64,000 bases of DNA from Phallusia fumigata (taxonomy: Eukaryota > Chordata > Ascidiacea > Phlebobranchia > Ascidiidae). The stretch is from contig QXVZ01006928.1 in assembly GCA_008931825.1 (NCBI GenBank), forward strand, positions 159,960 to 223,959. The letters are read 5' to 3'. Positions 49,601 to 61,779 of the stretch are shown one piece after another (the stretch's first letter is position 1; every line of letters starts with the position of its first letter). The notes under the pieces were generated by a model. That model was not told the DNA's origin and ran no database searches. It saw only the letters and a list, made by a program, of their open reading frames with translations. Position numbers and translations under genes: made by a program.

Positions 49601-51664
49601 CCATCAGATGTCATTGACCTCACCAGCGACAATGAGGTTGTCCCAGCAAAAAATAAAAATGTATGTTGTAATGAAAATTGAAGCAAAATTACTAGCAGTA
49701 GTCTCAAACGGAATTATGTTTTTTAGAATACAAGTGTACAAGAAGCATTGCAACGTATTCTACTTGCAACTCCCCAAAACCCAATTAAAACTTCACCGCT
49801 AAAATCAAATCAAGGTTGGTTTTTTATCTTTATGAACACTTTTGTTCAAAGTGTGTTTAGGCTTAGAATGTCTCAAATTAAAGTTGTATGTGACTTATAA
49901 ACAAAAAATTGAAGTATTAAAGACTGATTGTGTTTCAAGTACTTCTATGTGAACTTTTTTCAGCCAAACTTGTTCCGACATTTCAACCTGGGAATAGAAG
50001 CAACATGAACATGAGTGAACTTAATCACATAGGGGGATCCCCTCAACCGATATCACACACAGCTATTTATTCAACAGACGCAAGACTTCGAATGCAGTAA
50101 GTTCAATCACCACAAACCTTAATTCGTCATTGCTTCAAAAAACTACCAAACCTGCATGAATAAATTTTCAAAAAAATGTCTAAAAATGTATCAACTTGTT
50201 AAAATAGAAACCCGACTAACCAATTGAGGGGGTTTTTAATAGTGTGAGATGGTAAAACCCTGCCTGCCTAAAAGCTAAAATTTAATGAAGCAATTAAAAC
50301 AAGAATAAGATATCTACAAATAAATTGCAAATCCTAAAACTAATTTTCCTTTAATTAATGAATAAAAAGGAAGATATTATTGTTGCACTTATAAAATAGC
50401 TCTAAATGCTGTTCTGTTCGCTTTTGTTCATAGAGAGCTTGACAATTGTAATTATGACGTAATATTTGCAGAGCCCCGGTTGCGCCTCAAGCGGCACAAA
50501 GATCACAGCAGTCGATCCAGACCTATGTAAGTTCCTGGTGTGGTGAAGTGTGGTTGTAGTTGGAATAACGATTGTGTTTTTTTCCTCAGAGCAACTTACA
50601 GCCTCGACCATCTACCTCTCTCACCTACATCAAACCGAAATCAACGGTGAGTGATTGCTGGATTTGCTTTTTGTTCCAGATAACGACTTTGTAAAGTCAA
50701 CAACATAAAGAATGGAAAAAAAATAATTTAAATTATCCAACGAAACAGCAGTAAGGCAGGTAGCTTAACGGTGGGCTCATTGTGATCATAACGCATTCCG
50801 GCGTTGTTCCGCCTCCGAGAATAACAATGAAACAAACGAAATTAACTCAAAACCTCCGAAAATCTGTCTAACCAGCTGACCACGAAAATCGTTTTCTGAA
50901 CCCTTTTATTTTGTGCGCAAATTAACTTTTAATTACATCATTTCAAGTTCATTTAATTTTCAGCCTGCTGTTGCTGCTGCTCCTTACCCACCCCTGCCCC
51001 AGGTTGCATCAGCTTCTTTACCCTCAAAACCCCTTCCTAAAAACGCCCCAGCGGGACTTCCCCCTGAACTTATACTCGGCATCAAAAAGGTGGGTCATTG
51101 CCTGTATTACGTCATAACCATCGCTTGTGTTAAGTCATGTTCAAGGTCACGTGTTGTACATAATGATTATGACGTCATATTGATGTGTTACGAACAGAAA
51201 CCAATGATAGTGACGTCATAATGTTGTCTGTGTAGTCGAAGGGCGTGATTGTGCTGTCGTGGAGAAACCAGGATCCCAACGCTACGGATCACGCGACCGT
51301 TGCTAGTTACGAGTTGTTTGCCCACCAGGAGGCGCACGGGCACACGAGTCGGGAATGGAGAAAAATCGGAAGTGGTACGTCATATGACCACGTGACATTC
51401 CTTTACAACAGTTTTTTTTTCTGTCAAAAATCACCACAATCGCCCAAAAATGCCTGTTTGTATGTTAAGCAACTTATCGTGTCGTTTAAATCTCGGAGTG
51501 TTTTGTTTGCAGAGAGCATAGCGGCCATGCCTCTTCCAATGGCCTGCACCCTGACCCAGTTTACTTCGGGTTGTACGTATTACTTCACCGTGCGAGGAAA
51601 GGACGTGTTCGGACGGTACGGCCACTTCAGTAAGCCCTGCAGTAGCGCTGACGTCAAGGAGTGA
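46658..51664 (+). CDS. ATF7IP: Activating transcription factor 7-interacting protein (ATF7IP/MCAF1) orthologue
   Basis: Exons: 46658-46670, 46833-46884, 47190-47785, 47942-48021, 48077-48226, 48272-48445 (an alternative in-frame acceptor at 48295 gives start 48296), 48506-48613, 48678-48766, 48826-48856, 49574-49660, 49727-49814, 49964-50096, 50472-50526, 50590-50646, 50964-51089, 51236-51374, 51513-51664. About 709 residues. A Lys/Ser-rich disordered N-terminal part is followed by a coiled coil (about residues 300-390, KEECLRLK-type heptads), which in mammals binds the H3K9 methyltransferase SETDB1. VIDLTSDNE is a SUMO-interacting motif as in ATF7IP. The last two exons form the C-terminal FN3 domain (GVIVLSWRNQD, PLPMACTLTQFTSG, YYFTVRGKDVFGRYG), which closely matches vertebrate ATF7IP. 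Expected role: nuclear cofactor in SETDB1-linked heterochromatin silencing. The first coding exon is only 13 nt and is the least certain. Confidence 0.87.
48880..49560 (+). repeat. Dispersed repeat with internal tandem units, copy 1 (ATF7IP intron)
   Basis: Contains two to three units of about 115-120 bases, each with a GTTACCCC-CTA-CCCCCTAAAAT core, an ACAATGTC-GAATT segment and ATAACATGTCATT. They are followed by a unique end with GCATGTGTGGGGAC and CGTTTCTGCCTG. The same arrangement recurs at about 61,780-62,450. Confidence 0.75.
50752..50850 (+). mobile_element. 5'-truncated SINE copy in an ATF7IP intron
   Basis: The segment GCAGGTAGCTTAACGGTGG ... CGCCTCCGAGAATAAC ... ATGAAACAAAC matches the 3' body of the SINE seen in reverse at about 60,255-60,360. 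Loss of the 5' end is usual for SINE insertions. Confidence 0.55.
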
Positions 51665-51978
51665 TGATGTCATCATTCTGTTCTATCACCATACTGTATG
51701 TGTTCTTCGTAAATACAAGTTTTTACGTTTCTACTCATTGGAAGGTGACTTGCTAGAAAGCTTGATGTCGCAAACACACCAAGTTTTAATTATCGTATCG
51801 TTGCGTTCTTGCGTATACGTGGCAGCTTGTCATTGGCTATTTTTCCCGCCATATAGTTCAGCAGAAAGAAAGGTACGTATCGGCACGTAAGTACAGTATC
51901 ATGATTTTGCATAGTTTAAAATTTTAACTCGCCATTGTAACGTCACAGTAGCGAGTAGACGACAGAGGTCACGTGACC

Positions 51979-54900
51979 TCAAAGTTCATTGTGTCCTGCC
52001 GCCGCAAACCATTTCTCGTTAGAAAACAACATGGTCCTGGCTTGTAGGATCAATCTACGAAACTCGTCCGGTTGGAAGGAATAGTTCCAGTACCTCGGGT
52101 TTTCCTCGTAATTCGAATCGCCGTCGTGCCGAGTCATGCTTTCCCCATTCTGCCAAGTCATGTGACGTATACCACGCAGGCGAGCGAGATCTCGAAAGCA
52201 TTTTGCGCCGCAATCATATCTGGTTTCGGACAAGAATTTACCTTAAACATACTAGCCTTAACATTGTTATTAATTCAAGAATAATTTTATGCTCGCAAAA
52301 GGTCAGAGACGTTTAGGACTATTTTTGTGGTTGTACAACAAGTTTTTTTGGAACTGTGTACATCCCAAACATACAAGCAAGACAGTTAGATAACGCAACC
52401 AGTAGAAGATATTGAGACAAAATCGCGGCAACAACTCACAGTTCAAACAGGACGGCCCAGTCCGGTAGGAACAAGGCATGAGTTAATCCAGCTCCGTGCA
52501 TCCCGATTAAAATATCCGTGTTTCTCGTCACGCTCAACTGATCTTTAAACGTCATGTCGTCATGCTTGAATTCCTCCACCTGTGTAGTTTTGAGTAAAAC
52601 ATTGTCAGCGATTCAGTAAATGTGAATTAAAATATCGTGGTCAGTTTCTTAGCGACAGTTGAGAACAATTCAACCGTGCCGTTTGTGATTCCACATTTTA
52701 CTACACGAAGCTCGTTGGACAGTGGTTCCAAACTTGATACACTCGCTTACCATTTCTTTGACTGTATGACTAAATAGCTGGCGTAACACTCAGATGACCT
52801 TCGCATACCACAAGTATGCGTCCTATACGATTCGATAAATGCCACAAGCGTTTTATATTTACAAACCCGGAGATCAAAATCCGTAAAACTCCGTAAAACT
52901 TCCAACAGTTCATCCTCGTTAACGATCTTCCTGTACATCGGATGAGAGAACTGTGAATCGTACGAACGCCGGGAAAGAAACGTTACGCGTATCCTGTCTT
53001 TCCGGGGCTGAAGCTAAAACAATATTCGCTTTGTTTTGTCACAGAGCGTTTGAAAAATGATAAACAACATTTTCAGTGTTGCTTGTTTAATGGCGGAGAG
53101 CTAAAATGGTCGAAAAGTTTAATTGAATTTTAGGTAATATAGTTAGTTTGCATAACATGACCCTGATAGAAACAAATTTTACATGTTGCAACCATACCTC
53201 GGGAATCTTCAGTCGATGAAGGAAAAACTGCGTGAAAGCTTTTACCATTCCTGATCCCTGACACTCATCAGCCTGTGTGAAAATAAGCCGTATAATTTTT
53301 TCGACAAACGAGAAATTTTTCCACTCACCAGTTGCAGGTTGTAGTAAAGTCCTGTGATCATGCGCGGCAGAAACGAGAATATCACGGATTTCAAACAAAC
53401 GCGCTTCCCGAGCCAATCACGAATGTCCACGAGCGGATGATTCGTGAAAGCATCCCATGATTCGTGAAAGAAATCGTGGTAAGGACGACCGGACTACAAT
53501 AGAAATCAGAAGTTAACGAACACGTCACTGATGACGCAATAAAACGAGCTGAGTGACGTCATAATATACTTCACAATACTATAATAAATAATTTACATAA
53601 GACGCATGCTGAAAAGAGCACATAACTGGAAATTGTGTTAGGGTTAGTGGCATAATGTAGACAATAATTTGAACACTACAGGCCTCAGATAGTTGACGTC
53701 ACAAACATATTGATTATTACGTCACGCACCCAATCCCATCTGACGATGCGGATGTTTTTGTCGAACTCGATGGAGTCGTTGAGATGCAGGGAGAGATAGA
53801 GGTTGAGGAAGTCGCACATATGGTGGTACAAATTCTCACCCTGATCCAGTTTCATCATCACAACCGGTTCATCGATTATCAGGTCGCAGAATGAATCGTT
53901 GTGAGCGTACGGGACGTTCGAGAACGTTTGTAGCTCTGAGTACCTGCAACAATTTTCACTTTTTTCGATATTACGGAGATTTTTAATAAAGTAAAAACTT
54001 TGGTCTAAGCTCTAACGGTAAAGTTCCTGTATCCAACTGGCTTTGGATGGAATTGTCTCCAAAAATATTTTGCGCCCATTGAGCGGCTGATTTCATCCAT
54101 TAATGTTTGGAATTTTTAACATTGGATGTTTTGCATTAGAGAATCAATGTTTTCGAAAAAAAGTTGTTTGTCGAATTTTGTATATTTTTAGGTTATTCAG
54201 GATTTATTTTAATTTCCCACTAATCCCACCATGATCGCAACCACCCTTCCAAATTTGTCAACTTTTGTTCTTTCAGCATTTCAACGTCCACGTGACATTT
54301 CCCGCCAATTTCTCCGGTTGAAAATAAATCCTTGGGGTGGAAACCACGTGGTTTGTTCCCGCGCAAATCCAGAAAGATGAAACTTCCCTGACAGAATTGA
54401 AGCCACCTAAAATATAAACATAACTAAACAAAGTAATGAACACCAAAACGCAGTAGTTTTTATGCTGTAGAAATATTAACACTTGTTGAAAAGCGCAATT
54501 AAATGCCCGGCTTCGTAAACTGATACCGGCACTTGTATCCGATTTGCTATGGCGTATGTAATACAAAACTTTTTTTCAGTTTGTTTTCATAGACCTCTTG
54601 GGAATTACACATATTGTCGTAGAACAACTGACCACGTGGGTTGGCACACATCCATGGCCTCACAAACAAAAAAAGCCGCGTTAACCAAACAACAGTCGTG
54701 CTGCGCTTACTTCGTGCAATTCAACGTCGAAATTTCATCGGATTTACAGATCTGCATTCTCCTGACGTCATCAACACGTGACCTCATCCAGCCGAAATCG
54801 CCCTGGAAACAGATATCGCGTCATTTCCGATGACAAACCCAACCCACATAAAACAATAACCAGGAAATGACGTCACAAACCTGTTGCCAGAATTGCCATT

Positions 54901-55535
54901 GTTTCCGTTTGTCGCAAGAGTGCGGCCAATCCGGTTCGAACCGGTTCTCGCAGTTATCCTCGTAACCCCAACATTTAGGGAATTCCCCTATCTGCAACAA
55001 GAGCGGCTGTGTGTGGGATTGTGTGGAAATCCCCCTGCATTTGGGGTCTCTTTACACAACGCCACGCATTCTTTCCAGATCAGGGATCGTCAACCTTTGG
55101 CAAGTGATCCACGATTTCGTATTCCAATTCTAAGCCAAGTTGGGCGAACTCTTTGTTTTTTATTTATCCGCAACTGCAGCAGGAGGCCACACACAGTCCG
55201 TGTAAACCAACATTTTACAGACGTACAGACGTATGACATAAACCAGTGAGGTTATCAAAATGCCGCGCGAAGTCATGAATATTTCGACATAATTTGTGAA
55301 CTGGCACGCTGCGTTTAAAACGTTGCCGACCCCTGGTTTAGCTCTTAAGTCTGCCTGTAAGGTTTGACCGACACAGAAATCTCACAACACAGCTCTCACT
55401 TACGTCACAATTCTCCTCCGGACGACACAACCAAGGTTTTCGGTGATACAAGATGTTGCGATGACGTAACGGCAGATCTACGTCGCCTGTTGCCGTGGCT
55501 ACCACGCACAGCGCAATGCAAGTCAGGTACAGCAT
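51979..55535 (-). CDS. EOGT: EGF domain-specific O-linked N-acetylglucosamine transferase
   Basis: Exons in transcript order: 55404-55535, 54881-54991, 54711-54802, 54245-54406, 53730-53943, 53329-53493, 53198-53272, 52867-53013, 52440-52579, 51979-52219. They encode 492 residues in phase (human about 527). The start at 55535 gives a signal peptide ([17 protein letters not shown]); an upstream in-frame ATG would bury it. Conserved segments: [64 protein letters not shown]. It ends HNEL, a KDEL-type ER-retention signal. The enzyme adds O-GlcNAc to Ser/Thr between the fifth and sixth cysteines of EGF domains in the ER lumen, from UDP-GlcNAc. It is tail to tail with ATF7IP (314 bases between stops) and head to head with WDR27. 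Confidence 0.92.
55081..55335. mobile_element. hAT-type MITE in EOGT intron 1
   Basis: Starts CAGGGATCGTCAACCTTTGG and ends AACGTTGCCGACCCCTG, imperfect inverted repeats matching the 20965 element's ends. About 255 bases with no coding capacity. It fills much of the first EOGT intron. Confidence 0.65.
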
Positions 55536-56466
55536 TTGTGTGTTACAGTTTCTCAGCGCCAAGCAACGAAGTAAAATTGCTGAGCGTCCAACTGTAGGCG
55601 GCGAACGTCGGCTTTTACGCTCCACTGGATCACTGCGGCTTCTCTTCTACTACAAATACTCGTGAATTCGGGAGCAGTCACCGTGAAACCCAACCCGCGG
55701 ATCAAGCAAAACAAGACGAATGATATCAAATTACCGATACGGTTTAGCATCCAAGTACTACTTTGCTGTTATTTTTACAGAGACATAGCTCTATAAAACA
55801 TTGCACCGAAAACGCTACTTTTGACGACTGACTGTTGAATCACGTTACACCTTCTTAACGTTGCATCTTACCTGACAGCTTAATATATGGAAAGAATCGG
55901 TGGTTTGTTAAAAGTATAAAACAACCTTACTGTACGCGCATGACCGGCAATGCTATTTCCTGTTTCCTTTCCATTAAAACAAACCACGATCAGTTGCATC
56001 ATAACCCAAGTTTAATGCACTGCTTGTCAGCAGATTATCGTTCAGCACTAAACAGATGAATAAAAGTGTTATTCCGGTAATTGCCACAAAAATCACATTA
56101 AGCGTTCATATCCTGTTGTCCTACTGCCCTCCCATACAGTATGCTGCTATATTTTTTTCGCACTAAAGCATCAAACTAACATATATTTTATATTAGACAA
56201 CAATCCATTCCAATATTAGCTTCCGTAGACATTTATAATTATCTCACAAAGATCATAATCATAAAACCACAAAAAACTTCGTCATACTTGAATGATTTTG
56301 TGACACCTGAGTGAGCACGTTCCCGAAGTAACGCGCCAAGCTTCTTTGATGTTTAAGAAAATTATTTGTTATTTTTTGTTAATTTTTGTTAATCATGAAG
56401 ACTAAGGCAATGTAGGAGATATTATTTACTGTTTTTTGCCGTAAAAAAATTTCATAATGCGATAAA
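55536..56466. promoter_or_regulatory. Divergent promoter region between EOGT and WDR27
   Basis: The 931 bases between the two start codons carry the 5' untranslated regions and promoters of both genes. No convincing TATA box or conserved element was seen, and no additional exon. Confidence 0.4.
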
Positions 56467-59400
56467 ATGGATGTGTCAGTAATAAAAACATTTGAATTTG
56501 GACATTTTCCGTCAACACTTGATATTTCAAGATCTCATCTCGCTGTTCCAGTTGGCAACGAAATTCTTTTGCACGATGTTTCAAGTTTTCAGGTTTGTTG
56601 TGAGAAAAAGCGTAGAATTTATTTAATGACTTCAGTTTTAATGTTCCTTTTTAGTTTAGCAGGCTGTAACATAATTTCTCATAGAATATGAAATATTGTA
56701 TGTGCTGTGTTAAAGAAATTTTTAAGTACGGACTGTCTGACCAACCCACCATTCATAGTAACTGACATTTATCCTAAATTGTATAGCAACTTAATAAACT
56801 GAAGTTTCCGAGTGCAACAGTTCAAGACATGAACACACATACGTTTCCATCAAACCTTACAAGGCCAATTGCTTTCTGTAACGTCTAAAACTGCAGGGCC
56901 ACTCGGTCCGCCCAGTTAAGGGCTCGGTCCGCCAATTGCTTTGACATATTTCAGAAGGCTTTTCAGAAAAGCTAATAGTTGTCAATGAACAGTGCATTTT
57001 GTGACATAACATCCCATTTACTAATGACAGGTCATTCCACTGAAAGGACACCACTATGAAGTTTCAGCAATAACATTTAACTCGGAGCAATCATTTCTGA
57101 TTTCCACCGCATCAGACTATCTGATTAGATGGGACATTGACGAGATTCTTGACTCTATCCAATCTGGCAAGTAAAAAGATTACCCAGTCTTTTGCAGACT
57201 GTTCATGCATGTTTGCCATGTTTTGCAGTATGTTGGTGTTTAATGTTTGGCATTGTGCTGTTTATTTATTACATATAATTTATTTAGTACATGATCAATT
57301 TATCTTTAGGATTTAATATGTCATAAGTAAGCTTGATTAAAAGCATATCTGCCAAAAAGATCATTGCACTGATAATGACAAAAGTGATTGTTGAAGCGTT
57401 TGCATTACAATGTATTCACTGCATACAAACTCTCTGGCAGTTATGTTTTAATTAAGTCAGGTTTGTGGTACAAAATTGTAGTTTGAAAACATACCTGGGT
57501 TTTAGCTGAATCAAGTGCCTTAGAGCATTTTATTTTAGCAAGAAACTAATATTTTGTCACTTTCATTGGTTCTCAGGTGGAACTGCTCGGGGGCACATCA
57601 TAAGTTCCTTGGCAGACTCTCCTAATTCACTCTCCGTGAAGGAAAACTATGTTTGTTCTGTTTTCAAATCATATGTGATGGTTTATGATATTACAATGAA
57701 ACAGGTAGTTAAAATTTTTGAACCCAACTGGAATTAAATGAAAATGTTCAACTATTTTCTATTGTTTGAAGCTTGGACTACGATGCCTTTTAAAAATGTA
57801 AATGTTTTTTTATTAAAGTTGAATAATGAAATTCCTCTTGATAACATTTGTTGTGCAAAATTTCTTGGCAACAACAACTTGGTGATGTCATCATATTCCG
57901 GAACAGTAATTTTGTGGGATTTGTTACATCACAATGAAAAGTGGAGAGCACAAATGCCTCATGGTTTGTTAAACGTTTGTTTATTATATTTGCAACAAAA
58001 TACCTTTGCTGGTCTATATTTTCAGGTTTCAGTTTCACAAGTTTAGCTGTATGTGGCGATTTGTGGCAAATTGCAGTCGGTTCATCTGCTGCAGTGGTAA
58101 TTTGTGGTTTGTTGCAGTTTTTGTCTGTTTTGCATGACTTTTAATAAAACATGTTTTGTTCAGGTGCAGGATTTCATTTTTTGTGACAAAACAAAAGAGT
58201 TCCAAGCAAATGTGAAAATTGATTTAACAGAAAGATTGGTGCGAACAAATCAAGAATTTAAAGAAGCAGGTAAACAATTTTTATTATTTATCAAATAGAT
58301 ATCTTATTGTTCTGATGAGCCCAAGAAGTTTAAATTCTATTCAACATCGGTGGTTCAAACCTATGGACTATCAACCACATATGGTAGTAGGTGGGTTATT
58401 GGCTGAACTTGTCAGCTGAAAAACAGTGCTGTTTTGCATGGAGTATAGCAAAACTAGTAGAACAGATAATTAGATTTTTATTTGGGAAATGGAAATTTGG
58501 TCTCAATAGAAATAGGAGGAAAAGGTAAAGAACCATTTATCTGCAGTGTGACAATAACAATCAGTCAAATTCCTGTTTATGTACAAAGTATTAAAATTTC
58601 TACGCTAGGTGTTTTAATTTTAAAACTGCATGTGAAAGTTATTTTTTTGACAAAGTTGTCTTTATTTTTTAGGTGATTCCTCTCGAGGTCAAGTTCTAGA
58701 CACAATTTTCATTAAGAAAAATGCTTCAACAGCAGAAAGGTGAATTAGTAGTTAGCTGCTGCTTATTTAATCTTGGCACAGTTAAATTTATAGTTGTTTG
58801 AGTAACTTTGCTATAGTTGATTGCACAAAGTCATGTTTGTAAACTGTCACATCAACCATTGCGGTTTCAGTCACCAGACATCCCGCTGCGTTCTCTGCGC
58901 TACTGAACGTGCATTTTTTCACATCAACCTTGCAAATCACGATGTTAAGGTCGCAAGTTACCCATGTCGAGATGTGGGTGCTCCCTTTGCTAAAGATGTC
59001 AAACTTCTGCAAACAGATAACAGTGTAAGATAGACTTTTTAGAATTAAATATAACCACATGCACTGCCTTATAATTTGTCAATGCCATGTTTTTTTAAAT
59101 GGAGAAACATGCTACTTGTAAATAAATAATGCTTTGTAATATTTGTTTCAAGATTTTGTGTGCTGTTGCTCACATGTTTGAAGCTAGGATTTCTATTTAT
59201 TCCATTTTGCTCAACACTGATAAAGATTCTGCCACTTCAATTAGGGTGTTATCAAGGTAATTACGTTGAGTAGTTTTTATCATTCTAAACCACGACCAAA
59301 TTCATGTTCTCGTTGCATCATTAAAAATATGTATATTCAGTATACACCAAACCTTACATGCACATGTTCTAATCAAGTTTTTCTTTCTTTTCAGCAATCC

Positions 59401-61542
59401 AGTGTTTAAGTCTTCGCCACTTTCAATCCAGGTCAAGTTGTCCAACACAACTGCTCCCTCCAGTGACCAACCTGTTACCTTCAAAAACAAAGTGAAAAGT
59501 TCGGGGTACACAAATTCACCAAGGTATCAGTTCCTCGTGTTTATGAATGGCCCCCCATGCATTTAAACTCATATCTTACATTTGAAGTCCTGTTATTTTT
59601 TGACCTGATTATCGCACATTTTGCTTGGCTGTTTTGACACAAGACCACTTTTTTAATGACAAGTTTGTGTGGTGGGTTGTGGTGGTGTACCAACTCCTAA
59701 ATAAAACATTTTTTTGTAATGTAGCCTGTAGAGTCCATACATACAAGGCTGACTATATCATCTAAATATGTCTTCTTTTTGCAAATTAAAGATAGTGGAG
59801 TAATATACACAGGCTCAATGCTTGACTGCATCAACCTCGCTGGGAACCCACTTTAAGCATGCAAAGTCATGTAACAGAAGTTTTTAATCATTCAGAACAA
59901 CCATGTTCAAACCAAAAACTTCCTTCACTAAACAATCATCAACATCAAAATTTCCACCAATCAAGAAGCTGATTACTCAGCTGACCTACAAACAAGCTCC
60001 TGATTGGTCGAATGACATCCAGAATCAACCAATCATGAACATCAGTGAAAATCCTGCTTTAGTTACCTACATTGCTGTAAATGGTCGGTTTGTAAATTAC
60101 CTTATGTTTTTTGTTTAGGTTTTCTAACTTTAATTTATTGATCACATAAAATTGATCCGCCATCTAACCTGTATTCATATGGATGTCATTGGACGTTCCC
60201 ATGACCCAGGATGCAGTTAAATATAATTTTGAGCACCCTTTCAAGTTGTTTGTTTGTTTCATTTTTATCCTCGGGAGGCGGAGAACCGCTTGAATGCGTC
60301 ATGCTCATTTTGTGTCCTCCGTCGAGCTACCTGCTTCATTGCAGTTCCGTTGGATCATTTTTTATTAGATTTTTTCGATTTTTGCAAGTTGGTGACTTCA
60401 ATTTGGATCAACCCATCGGGTTCTTCTGGGTTAGAGCAATGCCGCTAAAGTTTCTTGCTCAGGGAAACACAGGCGACCGAGACAGGATTAGAACCCACAA
60501 CCTTGCGAGCACAAGGCAGTCGCGCTAACCNGTCATGCTCATTTTGTGTCCTCCGTCGAGCTACCTGCTTCATTGCAGTTCCGTTGGATCATTTTTTATT
60601 AGATTTTTTCGATTTTTGCAAGTTGGTGACTTCAATTTGGATCAACCCATCGGGTTCTTCTGGGTTAGAGCAATGCCGCTAAAGTTTCTTGCTCAGGGAA
60701 ACACAGGCGACCGAGACAGGATTAGAACCCACAACGGGGGGGGGGGGGGGGGGTCGCGCTAACCACTCGGCCATCTTGGCAGTAAAAGTTGGTAAAAACA
60801 AGTTTCAAGCAACCTTGTCAGGGTTTGAACCATCAACCTTTTGACTAAATTGCTGTTACCCCGTAGTTTAAGTTGCTTTTTCTACAGATCGCAACGAACT
60901 TTGTGCTTTCGCTCTTAATGACGCAACAATACGAATCAATCGCTTACCGTTGTCTGGCAACCGACAAAAGAGCAAAGTCATTTCAGGTTGGTCACGTGAT
61001 TATTACGTCAATACTTTACCGCCATTTTTTGGTCTAATTTGTTTTAAAGGTCACAACAAACCGATAATTGGGTGCTGCTGGTCCAACCAGTCTGACGTCA
61101 TCATGACGTACTCACCGGATCGTGACGTCAGAATATGGGAACCCCCCTACACTGGGGAATCCTCTTTGTCGTTCGAAGCAGTTTGTGGTGCGAAACAGGT
61201 TGGTGGGTGGATTGGACGAGATTTGAACCTGCAACCTTCGCATCTTGTGCTTACAGAAGTGCAAGGATCTCGCGCATGCGCAGTTCTACTATCTGGATAA
61301 ATTCATCCTCGCCGCTGTGGGGAATTCCCTCATTCTATATAAGTATTTGCTGCACGGGCACGGGATCCCAAAGGATGACGTCAAAAGGTGAGTATTACCT
61401 CACTATTGATGACGTCCCGATTTGTAAGTTTTTTTATCTTTTAGATATTTGAATCAAGGCAAGCAAAAACAGATTGGAAATTATCCAATCAGCGACGTTC
61501 AATCGATCACGTGTGCAGCAGCAGCCAATAATATGTTTTCTT
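56467..61542 (+). CDS. WDR27: WD-repeat protein, probably WDR27 (3' end unresolved)
   Basis: Exons: 56467-56592, 57031-57166, 57577-57704, 57819-57963, 58026-58096, 58164-58269, 58673-58739, 58871-59024, 59153-59256, 59395-59523, 59896-60083, 60888-60986, 61050-61198, 61284-61387, 61445-61542. They encode 601 residues in unbroken phase. WD40 blades are visible (GHHYEVSAITFNSEQSF...DYLIRWD; NLVMSSYSGTVILWD; GHNKPIIGCCWSNQSDVI...DVRIWE). The FYYLDKFIL and VKRYLNQGKQKQ segments resemble WDR27. Repeats imply a beta-propeller scaffold; the role is poorly known. Exon 2 must use a GC donor (G|GCAAGT) to keep phase. The C-terminal blades expected for WDR27 were not found. An exon at 62559 would end the protein after 15 non-homologous residues, so the true 3' end may lie past 64 kb. 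Confidence 0.68.
60255..60782 (-). mobile_element. tRNA-derived SINE, duplicated in the assembly
   Basis: Read on the - strand: a tRNA-like head (ATGGCCGAGTGGTTAGCGC, then GGGTTCTAATCC), a unique body, and a tail near CGCCTCCCGAGGATAAAAAT. It lies in an intron of the WD-repeat gene. The body appears twice because of the apparent assembly fault listed below. A composite tRNA-related SINE is known from Ciona, but I cannot confirm identity. Confidence 0.65.
60531..60531. other. Assembly gap (single N) between perfect 233-base direct copies
   Basis: Bases 60298-60530 and 60532-60764 are the same 233-base sequence, except that 18 bases of the first (from 60502) are replaced by 18 G in the second (60736-60753). 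This looks like a gap-filling artefact, not biology. Confidence 0.85.
61199..61283 (-). mobile_element. 85-base intron made largely of tRNA-SINE-like sequence
   Basis: Read on the - strand this intron contains GCGAAGGTTGCAGGTTCAAA with TCTCGTCC, the T-arm/B-box half of the tRNA-like heads elsewhere in the window. It has working GT and AG ends and phase 0 in the WD-repeat gene. Confidence 0.45.
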
Positions 61543-61779
61543 GTAAGTTGTTGATGAATTTTCCATATCATTACCTGCTTGTGACACTGGTAGTTATTAT
61601 GGGTCCCCTTCCTGAAAGGGGACACAACTGACTCCCGCTGTAGGGCATACATCAAGATTTTGTCATAAAGATTGTTGTTGTTAGTTTTCGCACCCAGTTA
61701 CAGCTTTTGCTAAATGTCATAGAATAAGCCAGCAGTAACATAGATATAAAATATGGTTTACACACATATTTTGCTGTAT

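Noticed and set aside
60211-60762. Several overlapping frames of 64-105 codons
   Set aside because: They lie in SINE sequence duplicated by the assembly fault, and one crosses the N.
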